A stretch of DNA of 36,698 bases from GYS-P2D sp964489125 (GTDB lineage Bacteria; Bacteroidota; Bacteroidia; Chitinophagales; Saprospiraceae), in assembly GCA_964489125.1 (NCBI GenBank), contig CAZAXY010000024.1, positions 1-36,698 on the forward strand. Direction: 5' to 3'. The notes under the pieces were generated by a model that worked only from the letters and a program-made list of their open reading frames with translations, had not been told where the DNA came from and made no database searches. The position numbers and the translations under genes are program-made. This document shows positions 24,068-33,381 of this stretch, piece by piece (position 1 is the first letter of the stretch; the number at the start of each line of letters is the position of its first letter).

Positions 24068-27000
24068 CTAGTTTTCAACTCGCACGAACTGAACGTAATC
24101 ATTGTTCTTGGCAATGATCAAATAGTCATTATCCCCTATAGATATCTCTTGCATATCCTTGACATCGCCAGTTGCATATAGGCCACTTTTTCTTCCTTCA
24201 ACGCCTTCAAAATTCCCATGGCCATCACCTTTTAAGAACAATCCATTACTCGCATCATTCCTTGGTGTCTCTACTTCAGAGCCATGCATATTACCCACCA
24301 TAACGGCATCCAGAAAAGTATCATTATCAAAATCTTTGACAATGATCTGATTCACACTCGAAAGTTGAGCTAACTGGGGCAATTGATGAGATTGGAATTT
24401 ACCTTCTTGATTCTCCAAATAAACACTAGCAAAGGTTTTCGCTTGATAATGTAGGGACTTATCCAAGTCCTCCTTGGTATATACATCGACCAATGAAGCG
24501 CTGGCAAAAGACTCGTAATTCTTATACTTCACTTGGATAACAGGGATCTGTTGCGAGGAACACTCTCGACCTCTGACGGGATATTTTTCTCCTCCATTAA
24601 AATAACTAAGGACTATGTCATTCCTTTGGTTTTTGTCAAAGTCATTCAAATAAATATCGAAGGTCTCATCCTCACTTGCCTTGTACTTATAGTTCAAGCC
24701 TAAATTCCCAGCTATAAAATCCATGTCTCCATCTGCATCAAAATCTCCCGCCTGAAGGCTAAACCACCAGCCCGTAGTATTTTCTAATCCTACTTCATCC
24801 GTAACATTCTTATATGTACCGTTGATGTTTCTAAATACAGTAATAGGCATCCATTCTCCAGTGAGTATCAAGTCAACAGATCCATCTCTATCGTAATCTG
24901 TCCAACTGGCGCTGGTTACTAATCCGATATCCTTTAAGTCTGGTGCTATCTCATCGGTTACATCTACAAACTTTGCTACACCATTATTACTGATATTCTC
25001 TAGAATATGGCTACTTGCAGGTGCAGGGTAATTGCCCGGCACTAATCTTCCGCCAACAAACAAATCTACATCGCCGTCGCTATCATAGTCATATCCATGT
25101 ACTCTTGACCCACTGGTTAACATTCTGGGCAAAGCGTTATCTCCTTTTGTGAACTGCCCATGACCATCGTTTATATACAAGCGGTCTTGTAGCATTATGG
25201 GGTTATTGGCAAACTCATTACCTCCACTTACTATATATATGTCTTGATCTCCATCTCCATCCGCATCGAAGATTAAGCTTCCTAAATCCTCAAACACTCT
25301 ATCTTTCATAACAGCTTCACTTTCTTGCTTTTTAAATCCATGACTAGTTTGGATATAAATACCGGTCTCACTGTTCATCGCTCCTCCAACTACAAAGTCC
25401 TCAAGATGATCACCATTTAAGTCGCCAACAGATATGCCAGGACCAAATGTTGAAGTCTGATGAGGCAATAGTATTTCGCTCGCAAAATCATCATAGTAGT
25501 TTTCAACATGTCTGTGTGCAACAGTTATGTTTGTATCCTTTTCTGTGGCAAACAACAAATTGTTTAAAACTACATTCTCAGGACCCCTTAATGTTGCATT
25601 CTTATGATCTACTGTGAGTAATTGATTAACGTTTACACCCTCAAGAACTGTCACCCGGCTATCTGGCCATTGAACACGTATAGAACTTATGCTATCGGCT
25701 TGCCCTAAACCAAAATGCAGTTGTGGTGCTATCGAAGATTGAAATCCTCTCGTGAGAGTCATCTCTTGAAACTGGGTTGTGGATTCAGTCTCTACCGTAA
25801 CTTTAACACCGACTCCAAAGACATTCTCCGGGCTCCCATTAAATCTCAGGGTGATGTGATTGTTTATTTCTGAAGCCCCGTTTTCAAATATGGACGCATA
25901 GTCATCAATGTTACTCGTTACTATATCCAAGTCACCGTCATTGTCTAGATCGGCATAGACACTTCCATTAGACCATCCTTTGTAGGCCAGACCCCAAGTG
26001 TCACCGACTTCTTCAAATCCTAAGTTCTTCGTGTTACGATATATAAAGTTTTTGATTTTCTCAGTAGGTATATTTAAGCTTCGCTCTAACAAGCTATCTG
26101 ATTTGCTCGGCGATTTTTCCCAAGCTTTGAAATAATCCTTGTTATTAATTTCTCTCCGAGTCCCATTTGCTATGAAAATATCCTTCCAGCCATCATTGTC
26201 CAGATCTGCCATCAATGGGCCCCAACTCCAGTCAGTAGAAGATATTCCCGCCAGCCTTGCTATATTGCTGAAGTCTGGTAGAGAATCATTGATAGTTCCA
26301 TTATTCATCTGCAGGCTATTCTGCATATATTGATAGTGGAACCCTGAATTCACGGTACTCCAAAATAATGTAGCGTCCATCCCAGCCATATTGGCCTTAG
26401 ATCTTCTATTATCCTGAGCGGTCATATCCACTTGGAAAATATCTAATAACTGATCGTTATTAAAATCGGCAATATCAACACCCATTCCATAAAATGAAGT
26501 ATTCTTCATCAGCTGTCTACTCTGCTCTGAGAAGGTTCCATTCTTATTATTGATATAGAAATAATCGGGAGTGCTAAAATCATTGGACACATATAGATCT
26601 GGCCAACCATCTTGATTGATGTCCCCTACTGTAGCACTAAGTGAAAGACCAAAACTCTTCAGTCCCGCTTCTTCTGTCGCTCTTATAAATCTATCCCCCT
26701 CGTTTCTATACAGATTGTCCGACTCAATATCCGTAACATTGGCCTGCTTATATTGATAGTAACTATTAGGCGCGTTAAAATTTGTTGGCGGATAATTAGC
26801 CACATAAAGATCCAGATCTCCATCAAGATCATAATCAAAAAACGTTCCTTGTACACTGTTACCTTGATCATCTATACCATAATCACCAGCCTTATCAGTA
26901 AAGCTTAGATCGCCATTGTTTATATATAAAACATTTTCTTTTGGTCCGAACTTCCCCCCTACTGAACAATAGATATCTAGGAACCCATCATTGTTGACAT

Positions 27001-27382
27001 CTGTCATTGTAACTCCGGTATACCATCTATTATCCCCCGCTACCCCAGCAGCTTCAGAAATATCTTCAAACTGAAAGTTGCCTTTGTTTAGGTACAATTT
27101 ATTAGGCACCATGTTACCAGTAAAATATAGATCAATTAAGCCATCGTTGTTTATGTCTCCGGCTGATACACCTCCTCCCATGTAGAGATATGAGTAGGTG
27201 AAATAATTCAAACTATCACTTTCTACTAAGTTGTTGGCGAAGTAAACATTTGAGACTTTTTCATCTACTGACTTAAATAGTAGCTCATCCTTGCTCGAGT
27301 TATTGCTATCATCCGTGCAGGACATGATCACCAACAATAACAACATACTTAAACCGGTATACCGTTGGAGTTGTAAGAACAT
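24068..27382 (-). CDS. Second VCBS/FG-GAP repeat lipoprotein with ASPIC/UnbV domain, paralogue of the preceding gene
   Basis: The 1104-residue protein starts at an ATG with a lipoprotein signal (IMSC, Cys22). The architecture is the same as its convergent neighbour: seven calcium-loop repeats, ASPIC/UnbV (about 518-592, GVGVKVTVETES to LLTVDHKN), seven repeats. After the thirteenth loop it has RGRECSSQQIP followed by KNYESFA, a stretch also met in Bacteroidota relatives. It lies downstream of susCD on the same strand but behind a strong terminator (27493-27533), so it probably has its own promoter or depends on readthrough. A surface role in glycan capture with SusCD is plausible from position, not shown. 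Confidence 0.88.
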   Translation of the reverse strand: MFLQLQRYTGLSMLLLLVIMSCTDDSNNSSKDELLFKSVDEKVSNVYFANNLVESDSLNYFTYSYLYMGGGVSAGDINNDGLIDLYFTGNMVPNKLYLNKGNFQFEDISEAAGVAGDNRWYTGVTMTDVNNDGFLDIYCSVGGKFGPKENVLYINNGDLSFTDKAGDYGIDDQGNSVQGTFFDYDLDGDLDLYVANYPPTNFNAPNSYYQYKQANVTDIESDNLYRNEGDRFIRATEEAGLKSFGLSLSATVGDINQDGWPDLYVSNDFSTPDYFYINNKNGTFSEQSRQLMKNTSFYGMGVDIADFNNDQLLDIFQVDMTAQDNRRSKANMAGMDATLFWSTVNSGFHYQYMQNSLQMNNGTINDSLPDFSNIARLAGISSTDWSWGPLMADLDNDGWKDIFIANGTRREINNKDYFKAWEKSPSKSDSLLERSLNIPTEKIKNFIYRNTKNLGFEEVGDTWGLAYKGWSNGSVYADLDNDGDLDIVTSNIDDYASIFENGASEINNHITLRFNGSPENVFGVGVKVTVETESTTQFQEMTLTRGFQSSIAPQLHFGLGQADSISSIRVQWPDSRVTVLEGVNVNQLLTVDHKNATLRGPENVVLNNLLFATEKDTNITVAHRHVENYYDDFASEILLPHQTSTFGPGISVGDLNGDHLEDFVVGGAMNSETGIYIQTSHGFKKQESEAVMKDRVFEDLGSLIFDADGDGDQDIYIVSGGNEFANNPIMLQDRLYINDGHGQFTKGDNALPRMLTSGSRVHGYDYDSDGDVDLFVGGRLVPGNYPAPASSHILENISNNGVAKFVDVTDEIAPDLKDIGLVTSASWTDYDRDGSVDLILTGEWMPITVFRNINGTYKNVTDEVGLENTTGWWFSLQAGDFDADGDMDFIAGNLGLNYKYKASEDETFDIYLNDFDKNQRNDIVLSYFNGGEKYPVRGRECSSQQIPVIQVKYKNYESFASASLVDVYTKEDLDKSLHYQAKTFASVYLENQEGKFQSHQLPQLAQLSSVNQIIVKDFDNDTFLDAVMVGNMHGSEVETPRNDASNGLFLKGDGHGNFEGVEGRKSGLYATGDVKDMQEISIGDNDYLIIAKNNDYVQFVRVEN

Positions 27383-27466
27383 TCAGGGTAATTTTTACTT
27401 GATTGATTAGTAATAAGACAACATTACAATTGCTATCTAGAGGCTATTCTATAAAGCACCATCAAT

Positions 27467-27490
27467 AGACTTTCTGACAATAAAAAGTCT
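27467..27490. repeat. Small inverted repeat upstream of the second VCBS gene
   Basis: AGACTTT (27467-27473) and AAAGTCT (27484-27490) form a 7-bp stem with a 10-nt loop, between the susD terminator and the start of the VCBS gene at 27382. It may be part of a promoter or leader. Nothing more can be said from sequence. Confidence 0.25.
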
Positions 27491-27492
27491 TT

Positions 27493-27533
27493 AAAAAACA
27501 GAATCCATTAAAATTGCTCTTAATGGATTCTGT
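27493..27533 (-). terminator. Strong Rho-independent terminator after susD
   Basis: On the minus strand a perfect 14-bp stem (27520-27533 pairing with 27498-27511) with an 8-nt loop is followed by six T (complement of 27493-27498). It begins 31 bases after the susD stop codon. It therefore ends the susCD transcript and separates it from the VCBS/ASPIC gene at 27382. Confidence 0.9.
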
Positions 27534-27563
27534 CGTATGTGTTATACTAAATTGCTTCGCAGC

Positions 27564-28561
27564 TTAGTACCCTGGATTTTGTGTTAAAGATCCTCCACTC
27601 AAATCTATCGAAGAAACTGGAATCGGTAACAAATCAAACGCAGGGTTATATGCANNNNNNNNNNNNNNNNNNNNNNNNNNNNNNNNNNNNNNNNNNNNNN
27701 NNNNNNNNNNNNNNNNNNNNNNNNNNNNNNNNNNNNNNNNNNNNNNNNNNNNNNGTGTTGTACTGAGAATACAGCTTCAGAGCTTAGCTCGCCCGCCGCC
27801 GTGAAGTTGTTAAAGAACTCAGGTTGTAGAGCGAACTCTCCACTATTGATCACTTGATTAAACAAAGGTAAAGCTTCTGCAAATCGACCTTGATATAATA
27901 AGGCTTTAGCTAAATAGGCTGTAGCAGTACCTCTCGTAGGTCTCCCTGATCCACCTTGTGACGCAGGTAAGTTATCGATAGCAAATTGCAAATCAGATTC
28001 AACTTGCCCCCATGCTGGCCCTGGGTTAGGCTGGTTAAACTCAAGATTTCTAAAATTCTCGGTAGATATAATTGCTACATTTCCGTAAATCTTAGTCAAC
28101 TCGAAGTAATTGAATCCTCTCAAAAAGTAAGCCTCAGCTGCTTGTGCAGAGAAGTCCCCTTCCTCAATTGTTTCTATTAGAGAAATAACAGCATTAGCAC
28201 GATTCACTCCAGCATATAAGATCTGGAATTTCGCTCTCACATAATCATTCGCTGTATTTATGTTAAGCAACTCTAAATCAAGCAATGTCGCCTGATCCCC
28301 ATCTGTACTACCCTTATGGGCATCATCAGATATACATTCTATCCACCAGTTGTCGACACCTGTGGCGAACTGCTGCGCAGAGCCTCCATTTCTCGTTCCA
28401 TTTAGTATAGAGTAAGCTCCAGTTAAGAGTAAATCTACACCAGTTTCATTGGCTAAATTTTCTTCACTTAATGCTCCTACAGCGGGCACAACGGTAAAGT
28501 CATCACTACAAGACACTGCTGCAAAGAGCAGTACTAAAAAAAGATAAATTAAATTTTTCAT
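27564..28561 (-). CDS. SusD/RagB-family glycan-binding lipoprotein, interrupted by an assembly gap
   Basis: SusD proteins are surface lipoproteins that lid the SusC channel and bind glycans. The first 269 codons are intact: lipoprotein signal with Cys18 (AVSC), TPR-like helices and the typical VRAKFQILYAGVNRANAVIS and AEAYFLRGFNYFELTKIYG stretches. After 100 N the last 29 residues appear (FDLLPIPVSS ... LTQNPGY), a classic SusD end, with the stop at 27564-27566. This end is not in frame with the start if the gap is exactly 100 bases; a length of 2 modulo 3 is needed. Visible residues total 298 against a usual 450-550, so some 150-250 residues are missing. It starts 4 bp after susC. Confidence 0.92.
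27655..27754. other. Assembly gap (100 N) inside susD
   Basis: Exactly 100 N, the conventional placeholder for a scaffold gap of unknown size. Frame and family length indicate that the true gap is longer, probably 0.4-0.8 kb, and equal to 2 modulo 3. Reading frames that run through it are artefacts. Confidence 0.97.
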
Positions 28562-28565
28562 TAGA

Positions 28566-31500
28566 CTACAATTTTATATTTACTCCAAAAAGAACAATTC
28601 TACTTAAAGGGAAGTTGTTTACATCCAATCCTAATGTCAACGCACTTGCCCCATTACTCGGTGAAATTTCTGGATCAATACCAGAATAATCTGTAATCGT
28701 CAATAAATTAGACGCTGATACATAAAATCTCACTTGCTCGATGGCAACATTGCCAAACAGCGATTTAGGTAAGGTATAACCTAATTGTAAATTCTTAAGT
28801 CGTAAAAACGACCCATCCTCTACAAAAAATGAATTTGCCTGAATCTCAGCATTAGTGATTGTTGTACTCAATGCTGGAGCATTACCATTAGGGTTAGTAG
28901 CAGAATTGAACGCATCAAGGACTCTTACACTACGATTACCGTTAGGGAATGTTGGGAAGTCTGTAAACACTCTATCTCCATTATAGATTTCATTTCCAAC
29001 TACTCCTGATACAAAGGCAGAGAGATCAAAGCCCTTATAACCCGCACTCAAGTTTACACCATATGAAAAATCAGCATGTGGTGAACCAATGAATGTTCTA
29101 TCATCATCATCGATGACTCCATCATTATTGAGATCAGCATATCTAAATCTTCCTACGCCATCTGCTGCATCAGTAAAACCTTGATCAGGTCCAGCAGCCA
29201 CTTCCCCTTCGGTTCTATAAATACCCTCTACCACTCTTCCAAAGAAAGACGCAATAGGTTGACCTACCTGAGTTCTGTTAGCAGATGTTCCTGCGAAAGG
29301 AATACCATCTCCAACTTGAAAAGCACTTGCTAACTCTGTCACTTCATTAGTGAATAATGAGAGGTTAGCGTCTATGCCCCAAGAAAATCCACCATCCGTT
29401 TGATCGCCATATCCTAAGCTGAAATCAAATCCAGTATTTTCGACAGCACCAATATTTACAAATGGTGCAGCTGCATCAATTGATAAATCGTTGATGATTG
29501 AGAAATCTTGTGCGATAAGATCCTGCGTCTCAATTCTAAAATACTCTGCTGAGAATGTTAAGTTGCTATTGAACAATCCTAACTCAATTCCAAAGTTGGA
29601 TGTAGTACTTGTCTCCCACGTTAGATTTGGGTTTCCTACACTCTGTAAAATTGCTCCAGTAGATAACTGTCCGTTAAACGGATAATTTGCATTTGCGATT
29701 GACAATCCAGAAATACTTAATGATGGGTTTCCTGTAGGTACATTTTGGTTACCTAACTGACCCCATGAACCTTTTAACTTCAGGTAGTCAAGAATTCCAT
29801 TGTCATTAAAGAAGTCTTCATTACTAATTACCCAACCTGCACTAATAGACGGGAAAATATCACCCGTATTCTCTGGTGCAAAATTTGAAGAGTTATCATT
29901 TCTTACAGTCGCTGTAACAAAATATTTGTTATCATATTGATAATTAGCCGAAGCGAAAATTGAACTTAACGCATTCTCAAAGTCAAAAGCAAAATCAACA
30001 ACAGGAGTACCTGAACCAGTAGTAAGCGTATAGAACTCTGGTGTTTCAAGTAAGAATCCAGTTACAGTTGTTTGTGCCCCTTTTCCTGCACCCATTACAG
30101 CTTCAGTTCCTACTAAGACATTGATTGTATGCTTATCAAATCCTTTGATATAGTTCAAGGTATTAGTCCACGTCCAATTCGTAAAGTTCTGATTCTGCTC
30201 TGTTAAAGAGTTAGTAGGTCTTGGCTCAGAATGTTCAGGGTTTCGAGCTAAGAATCTTCTATCATTAAAGCTATTGAGATCTCCACCGAATGAAGTTTTA
30301 AACTTCAATCCATCGACTATATCTACAGCTAAAAACACGTCTCCTACAAGTCTCGTTTGCTTAAAGAAGTCATCATCAAGTCTCGTTAAGTCTGCAACAG
30401 GATTAGTAGCATTACCCAATTGAGAAGCAGCAGAAAATGTTCCAGCGAATTCGCCTTCGCTATCTCTAATCGGGATAAGTGGGTTAGATCTTAACGCTGT
30501 CTGTACAGAGTTACCAAAACTACTGTTGCTAAAAGAAACATTCAAGTGCTGCCCAACCGTGAAACGGTTAGCTACTTTATGCTCAGAATTTAAGCGCAAC
30601 AACCCTCTTTGAAATCCTGTGGTTAATTGTATACCTTCTCTATTAAGAAATCCCGCAGAGAATGAAAACTTTGAATTTTCACTACCATTAGAAACGGTAA
30701 AATCTACATTCTGCGTAGGAGCATCTTGGAAAATAGCATCCAACCAATCCGTTCCACCAGGCGCCACTATCGCTGGCACAGATGGGCCAACTATTTCAGC
30801 TGGTACCGAAGGAGTACCACTTCCAAATTGTGTGTGGTTAAAGTCCTGACCATCATTAGTGTTACTTTCAAAAAGTACATTTCCAAGTTGTGTAGGATTC
30901 AATAGTTCAGGTAAGTTAATAGCACTTGCTGTACCTGTATATGCGTTAAACGAAAAACTTGCCTTGTCTTGGTTATAACTACCACTCTTAGTGGTGATGA
31001 TTATTACACCATTTGAAGCTCTTGCACCATATATCGACGCAGCTCCATCCTTAAGAACATTAATTTGCGCTACGTCATTAGGATTAATAGAATTCAAAAT
31101 ACTACCATCAGTAGTCTGAACTCCATCAATAATGTATAACGGATTGTTATTGTTAACAGTACCAAGTCCTCTAATACGTACAGTAGGTGCTGCTCCAGGA
31201 TTACCGTTATTAACAATGGTGACACCCGAAACCCTACCTTCCAGAGCTTCTGCTACATTAACAATAGGGGCTTTGTTCGCCTCATCTAAATCTACCGATG
31301 CAACGGCGCCAGTTAGATCTCCTCTTGTCTGAGTAGAGTAACCCGTAACTACAACCTCATCTAAGAGAGCTGCATCAGGTGCCAGTGACATAGTGATTGT
31401 TGATTGATTTCCAACCAATATAGTTTGTGGAGCATATCCGACAAAAGAATAGGTAAGCGACGCTGCTTCACCAGATACAGTGACTGAATAGTTGCCATCG

Positions 31501-31697
31501 AGATCAGTAATAGTACCATTAGTTGTACCTGTCTCGATAATACTTACCCCAGGAAGACCAAGTCCGTCTTCATCAGTAATCACACCTGATACGGTGCGCT
31601 GAGAAAACAAAAATGTCGCTGAGAAAAGCAAAAACATCGTGAATAGATGTTTAGTGTTCTGTGCATTGCACAGAAATTTAATAGAATAGTTTCTCAT
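28566..31697 (-). CDS. SusC/RagA-family TonB-dependent outer-membrane receptor
   Basis: The 1043-residue protein has an N-terminal signal region, a carboxypeptidase-regulatory-like domain (about 35-115, RTVSGVITDEDGLGLPGVSI), a DEVVVTGYST segment, a plug domain (about 125-235, with the SusC-type VRIRGLGTVNNNNPLYIIDG and LKDGAASIYGARASNGVIII) and a long beta-barrel that ends with a terminal hydrophobic strand (FGVNIKL). It imports oligosaccharides across the outer membrane with TonB energy, paired with SusD 4 bp downstream. The GH16 gene 307 bp upstream on the same strand suggests a beta-glucan substrate. Confidence 0.96.
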   Translation of the reverse strand: MRNYSIKFLCNAQNTKHLFTMFLLFSATFLFSQRTVSGVITDEDGLGLPGVSIIETGTTNGTITDLDGNYSVTVSGEAASLTYSFVGYAPQTILVGNQSTITMSLAPDAALLDEVVVTGYSTQTRGDLTGAVASVDLDEANKAPIVNVAEALEGRVSGVTIVNNGNPGAAPTVRIRGLGTVNNNNPLYIIDGVQTTDGSILNSINPNDVAQINVLKDGAASIYGARASNGVIIITTKSGSYNQDKASFSFNAYTGTASAINLPELLNPTQLGNVLFESNTNDGQDFNHTQFGSGTPSVPAEIVGPSVPAIVAPGGTDWLDAIFQDAPTQNVDFTVSNGSENSKFSFSAGFLNREGIQLTTGFQRGLLRLNSEHKVANRFTVGQHLNVSFSNSSFGNSVQTALRSNPLIPIRDSEGEFAGTFSAASQLGNATNPVADLTRLDDDFFKQTRLVGDVFLAVDIVDGLKFKTSFGGDLNSFNDRRFLARNPEHSEPRPTNSLTEQNQNFTNWTWTNTLNYIKGFDKHTINVLVGTEAVMGAGKGAQTTVTGFLLETPEFYTLTTGSGTPVVDFAFDFENALSSIFASANYQYDNKYFVTATVRNDNSSNFAPENTGDIFPSISAGWVISNEDFFNDNGILDYLKLKGSWGQLGNQNVPTGNPSLSISGLSIANANYPFNGQLSTGAILQSVGNPNLTWETSTTSNFGIELGLFNSNLTFSAEYFRIETQDLIAQDFSIINDLSIDAAAPFVNIGAVENTGFDFSLGYGDQTDGGFSWGIDANLSLFTNEVTELASAFQVGDGIPFAGTSANRTQVGQPIASFFGRVVEGIYRTEGEVAAGPDQGFTDAADGVGRFRYADLNNDGVIDDDDRTFIGSPHADFSYGVNLSAGYKGFDLSAFVSGVVGNEIYNGDRVFTDFPTFPNGNRSVRVLDAFNSATNPNGNAPALSTTITNAEIQANSFFVEDGSFLRLKNLQLGYTLPKSLFGNVAIEQVRFYVSASNLLTITDYSGIDPEISPSNGASALTLGLDVNNFPLSRIVLFGVNIKL

Positions 31698-32004
31698 ACT
31701 TTAAAAATTTTCTTTTACATGATTACGACCCTACAAGTAGAGTCACGAATAGAATTAAGTAAACTTAGTTGGCTAGTTGTTAGCCTCGTAATAATACAGG
31801 CTAAATAATAATTAGCCAAAAAAAAATTGAAATTATTTATCTCTACTCCTATGACTCCATTCCACATATGAGAGCAGGTAATAATATGATGGGCTTAATA
31901 TTTATTATGCTGAGCCGATTGGCCAATCTTGGACTAAGAGGAAGGAGATAACTAGTTATTAATGCAATAATTATGTCACTAAAATAAAAAACTGCAATAT
32001 TCTT
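31698..32004 (-). promoter_or_regulatory. susC leader region with repeated GGCTA hairpins
   Basis: This 307-bp gap between the GH16 gene and susC holds no gene. It contains GGCTA/TAGCC (31771-31775, 31781-31785) and GGCTAA/TTAGCC (31799-31804, 31812-31817), two hairpins with the same stem sequence next to a nine-A run on the + strand (nine T on the transcribed strand). No TAnnTTTG promoter element was found. The hairpins could act as an operator or as leader RNA for susCD. Confidence 0.4.
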
Positions 32005-33198
32005 CTAGTCTAACTGGAATACTCTTATGTAATCAACGTCCATCTGCTGCGGAAACTCTGTAGTAGAATCGGGATTGCCTGGCCAGTTTCCGCCGACAGC
32101 AACATTAAATATGAAGAAGAATTCTTCATTAAATCTCCATGCCTCTCCCCTCGTATTGGCAGGAGTGAGGGTAAAAAACTTAGTTTCATCGATATACCAC
32201 TCAATTAAATCTTCTTCCCAAACCAAACTAAACACATGAAACCTCTCAGCAAAATCTTCATCGATTGTTAAGGATGATCCATCGAATGTGCTATATCCTC
32301 GTCCTCGGGGTCCCCAATGTGCCGTGCCGTGGCTTGTAGCTGCTAGGTGACCTACATTTTCCATGATATCAATCTCTCCAGATGCTGGCCACCCAACATC
32401 ATCAATGTTCTGTCCTAACATCCATATCGCAGGCCACATACCTTGACCACGAGTGATCTTAGCTCTTACGTCAATCCGCCCATATTTAAAAGACCTTTTA
32501 TCTTTTGTTGTTATTCGGCCAGATCTAAAGTCACGAGACGTTTCTCGAGTAGCTCGTATTACAAGAGACCCATTCTCAAGAATCACATTAGACGGCTCGT
32601 CCGTATACAGTTGTAATTCATTATTCCCCCAGCCACATAAGTTGGGACAGCCATCTCCTAATTCAAAATTGAAACTGGCCTCATCTAATATCGAACCATT
32701 GAACTCATCTTGCCAAGCCATGCTATAACCAAATTGTTCCTCTGCCGTGTTATAACCTTCTTCTGTCAACACTGCGTTATCGTTATCAAGAACTCTTATT
32801 CGTGCTTCCTCAGTGACAATATCCGCTCCGTCTGCGCTCAATACTCGTATCATTATGGTTTCATCAACCTCTTTGATCTCATCATCAAGTAGCTCAATTA
32901 TAATAGTAGACGCATCATTGTTGGCCTCTATAGTCACGGTAGAGCTAGTCCCAACGAAGTCCAATCCTGGCTGGGCTGTTTCTCCCACCACTTCATACGC
33001 AACCTCAATAGGTGTATCTGTCGTCTGATCAAGCACTAACCTTACGGAAAGACTCGGGGTAGACTCTAATACTTGTCTATCACTAATTGTCAATGATGGA
33101 AGATCCTCCATAGGCTCAATAATAGGCCCTGATCCTTCTTCACTTCCACACCCAAGAAATAACAATACTAAAAGTAATAGATATCCATATTTCATCAT
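32005..33198 (-). CDS. GH16 glycoside hydrolase lipoprotein with Calx-beta domain (laminarinase-like)
   Basis: The 397-residue protein has a lipoprotein signal (LFLGC, Cys17), a Calx-beta-like domain (about 35-138) and a GH16 catalytic domain (about 160-397). The active-site motif reads EIDIME: Glu275 is the nucleophile, Asp277 the helper and Glu280 the acid/base. This form, with GMWPAIWMLG before it, is typical of endo-beta-1,3-glucanases such as laminarinases; agarases and carrageenases of GH16 usually differ around this site. It should cut glucan at the cell surface and feed SusCD. It is the first gene of the minus-strand glycan locus. No type IX sorting domain is present at the C-terminus. 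Confidence 0.93.
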   Translation of the reverse strand: MMKYGYLLLLVLLFLGCGSEEGSGPIIEPMEDLPSLTISDRQVLESTPSLSVRLVLDQTTDTPIEVAYEVVGETAQPGLDFVGTSSTVTIEANNDASTIIIELLDDEIKEVDETIMIRVLSADGADIVTEEARIRVLDNDNAVLTEEGYNTAEEQFGYSMAWQDEFNGSILDEASFNFELGDGCPNLCGWGNNELQLYTDEPSNVILENGSLVIRATRETSRDFRSGRITTKDKRSFKYGRIDVRAKITRGQGMWPAIWMLGQNIDDVGWPASGEIDIMENVGHLAATSHGTAHWGPRGRGYSTFDGSSLTIDEDFAERFHVFSLVWEEDLIEWYIDETKFFTLTPANTRGEAWRFNEEFFFIFNVAVGGNWPGNPDSTTEFPQQMDVDYIRVFQLD

Positions 33199-33343
33199 GA
33201 CAAAAATTTCTTAACCAAAGAAACCACTATTTAAACAAATAACAACTGAGCAACTGTCGTAGTTTTTACTGATCCTGAGTATAACTTCAAGGGACTTAAG
33301 ATTAGCCATACTGAAAAGCACAGATAGACTGCACGGTAAAGAC

Positions 33344-33371
33344 CTTATTTGCAGTAACTAAAGCAAATAAG
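33344..33371. repeat. 9-bp stem inverted repeat before the transposase remnant
   Basis: CTTATTTGC (33344-33352) pairs with GCAAATAAG (33363-33371), 10 bases before the transposase ATG. It may be part of the left end of the insertion sequence, where such structures can block outside transcription. The rest of 33199-33381 shows no gene. Confidence 0.4.
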
Positions 33372-33381
33372 AATCAGAACA

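Noticed and set aside
27581..27766. Open frame running through the N run
   Set aside because: It is a product of N bases and lies opposite susD.
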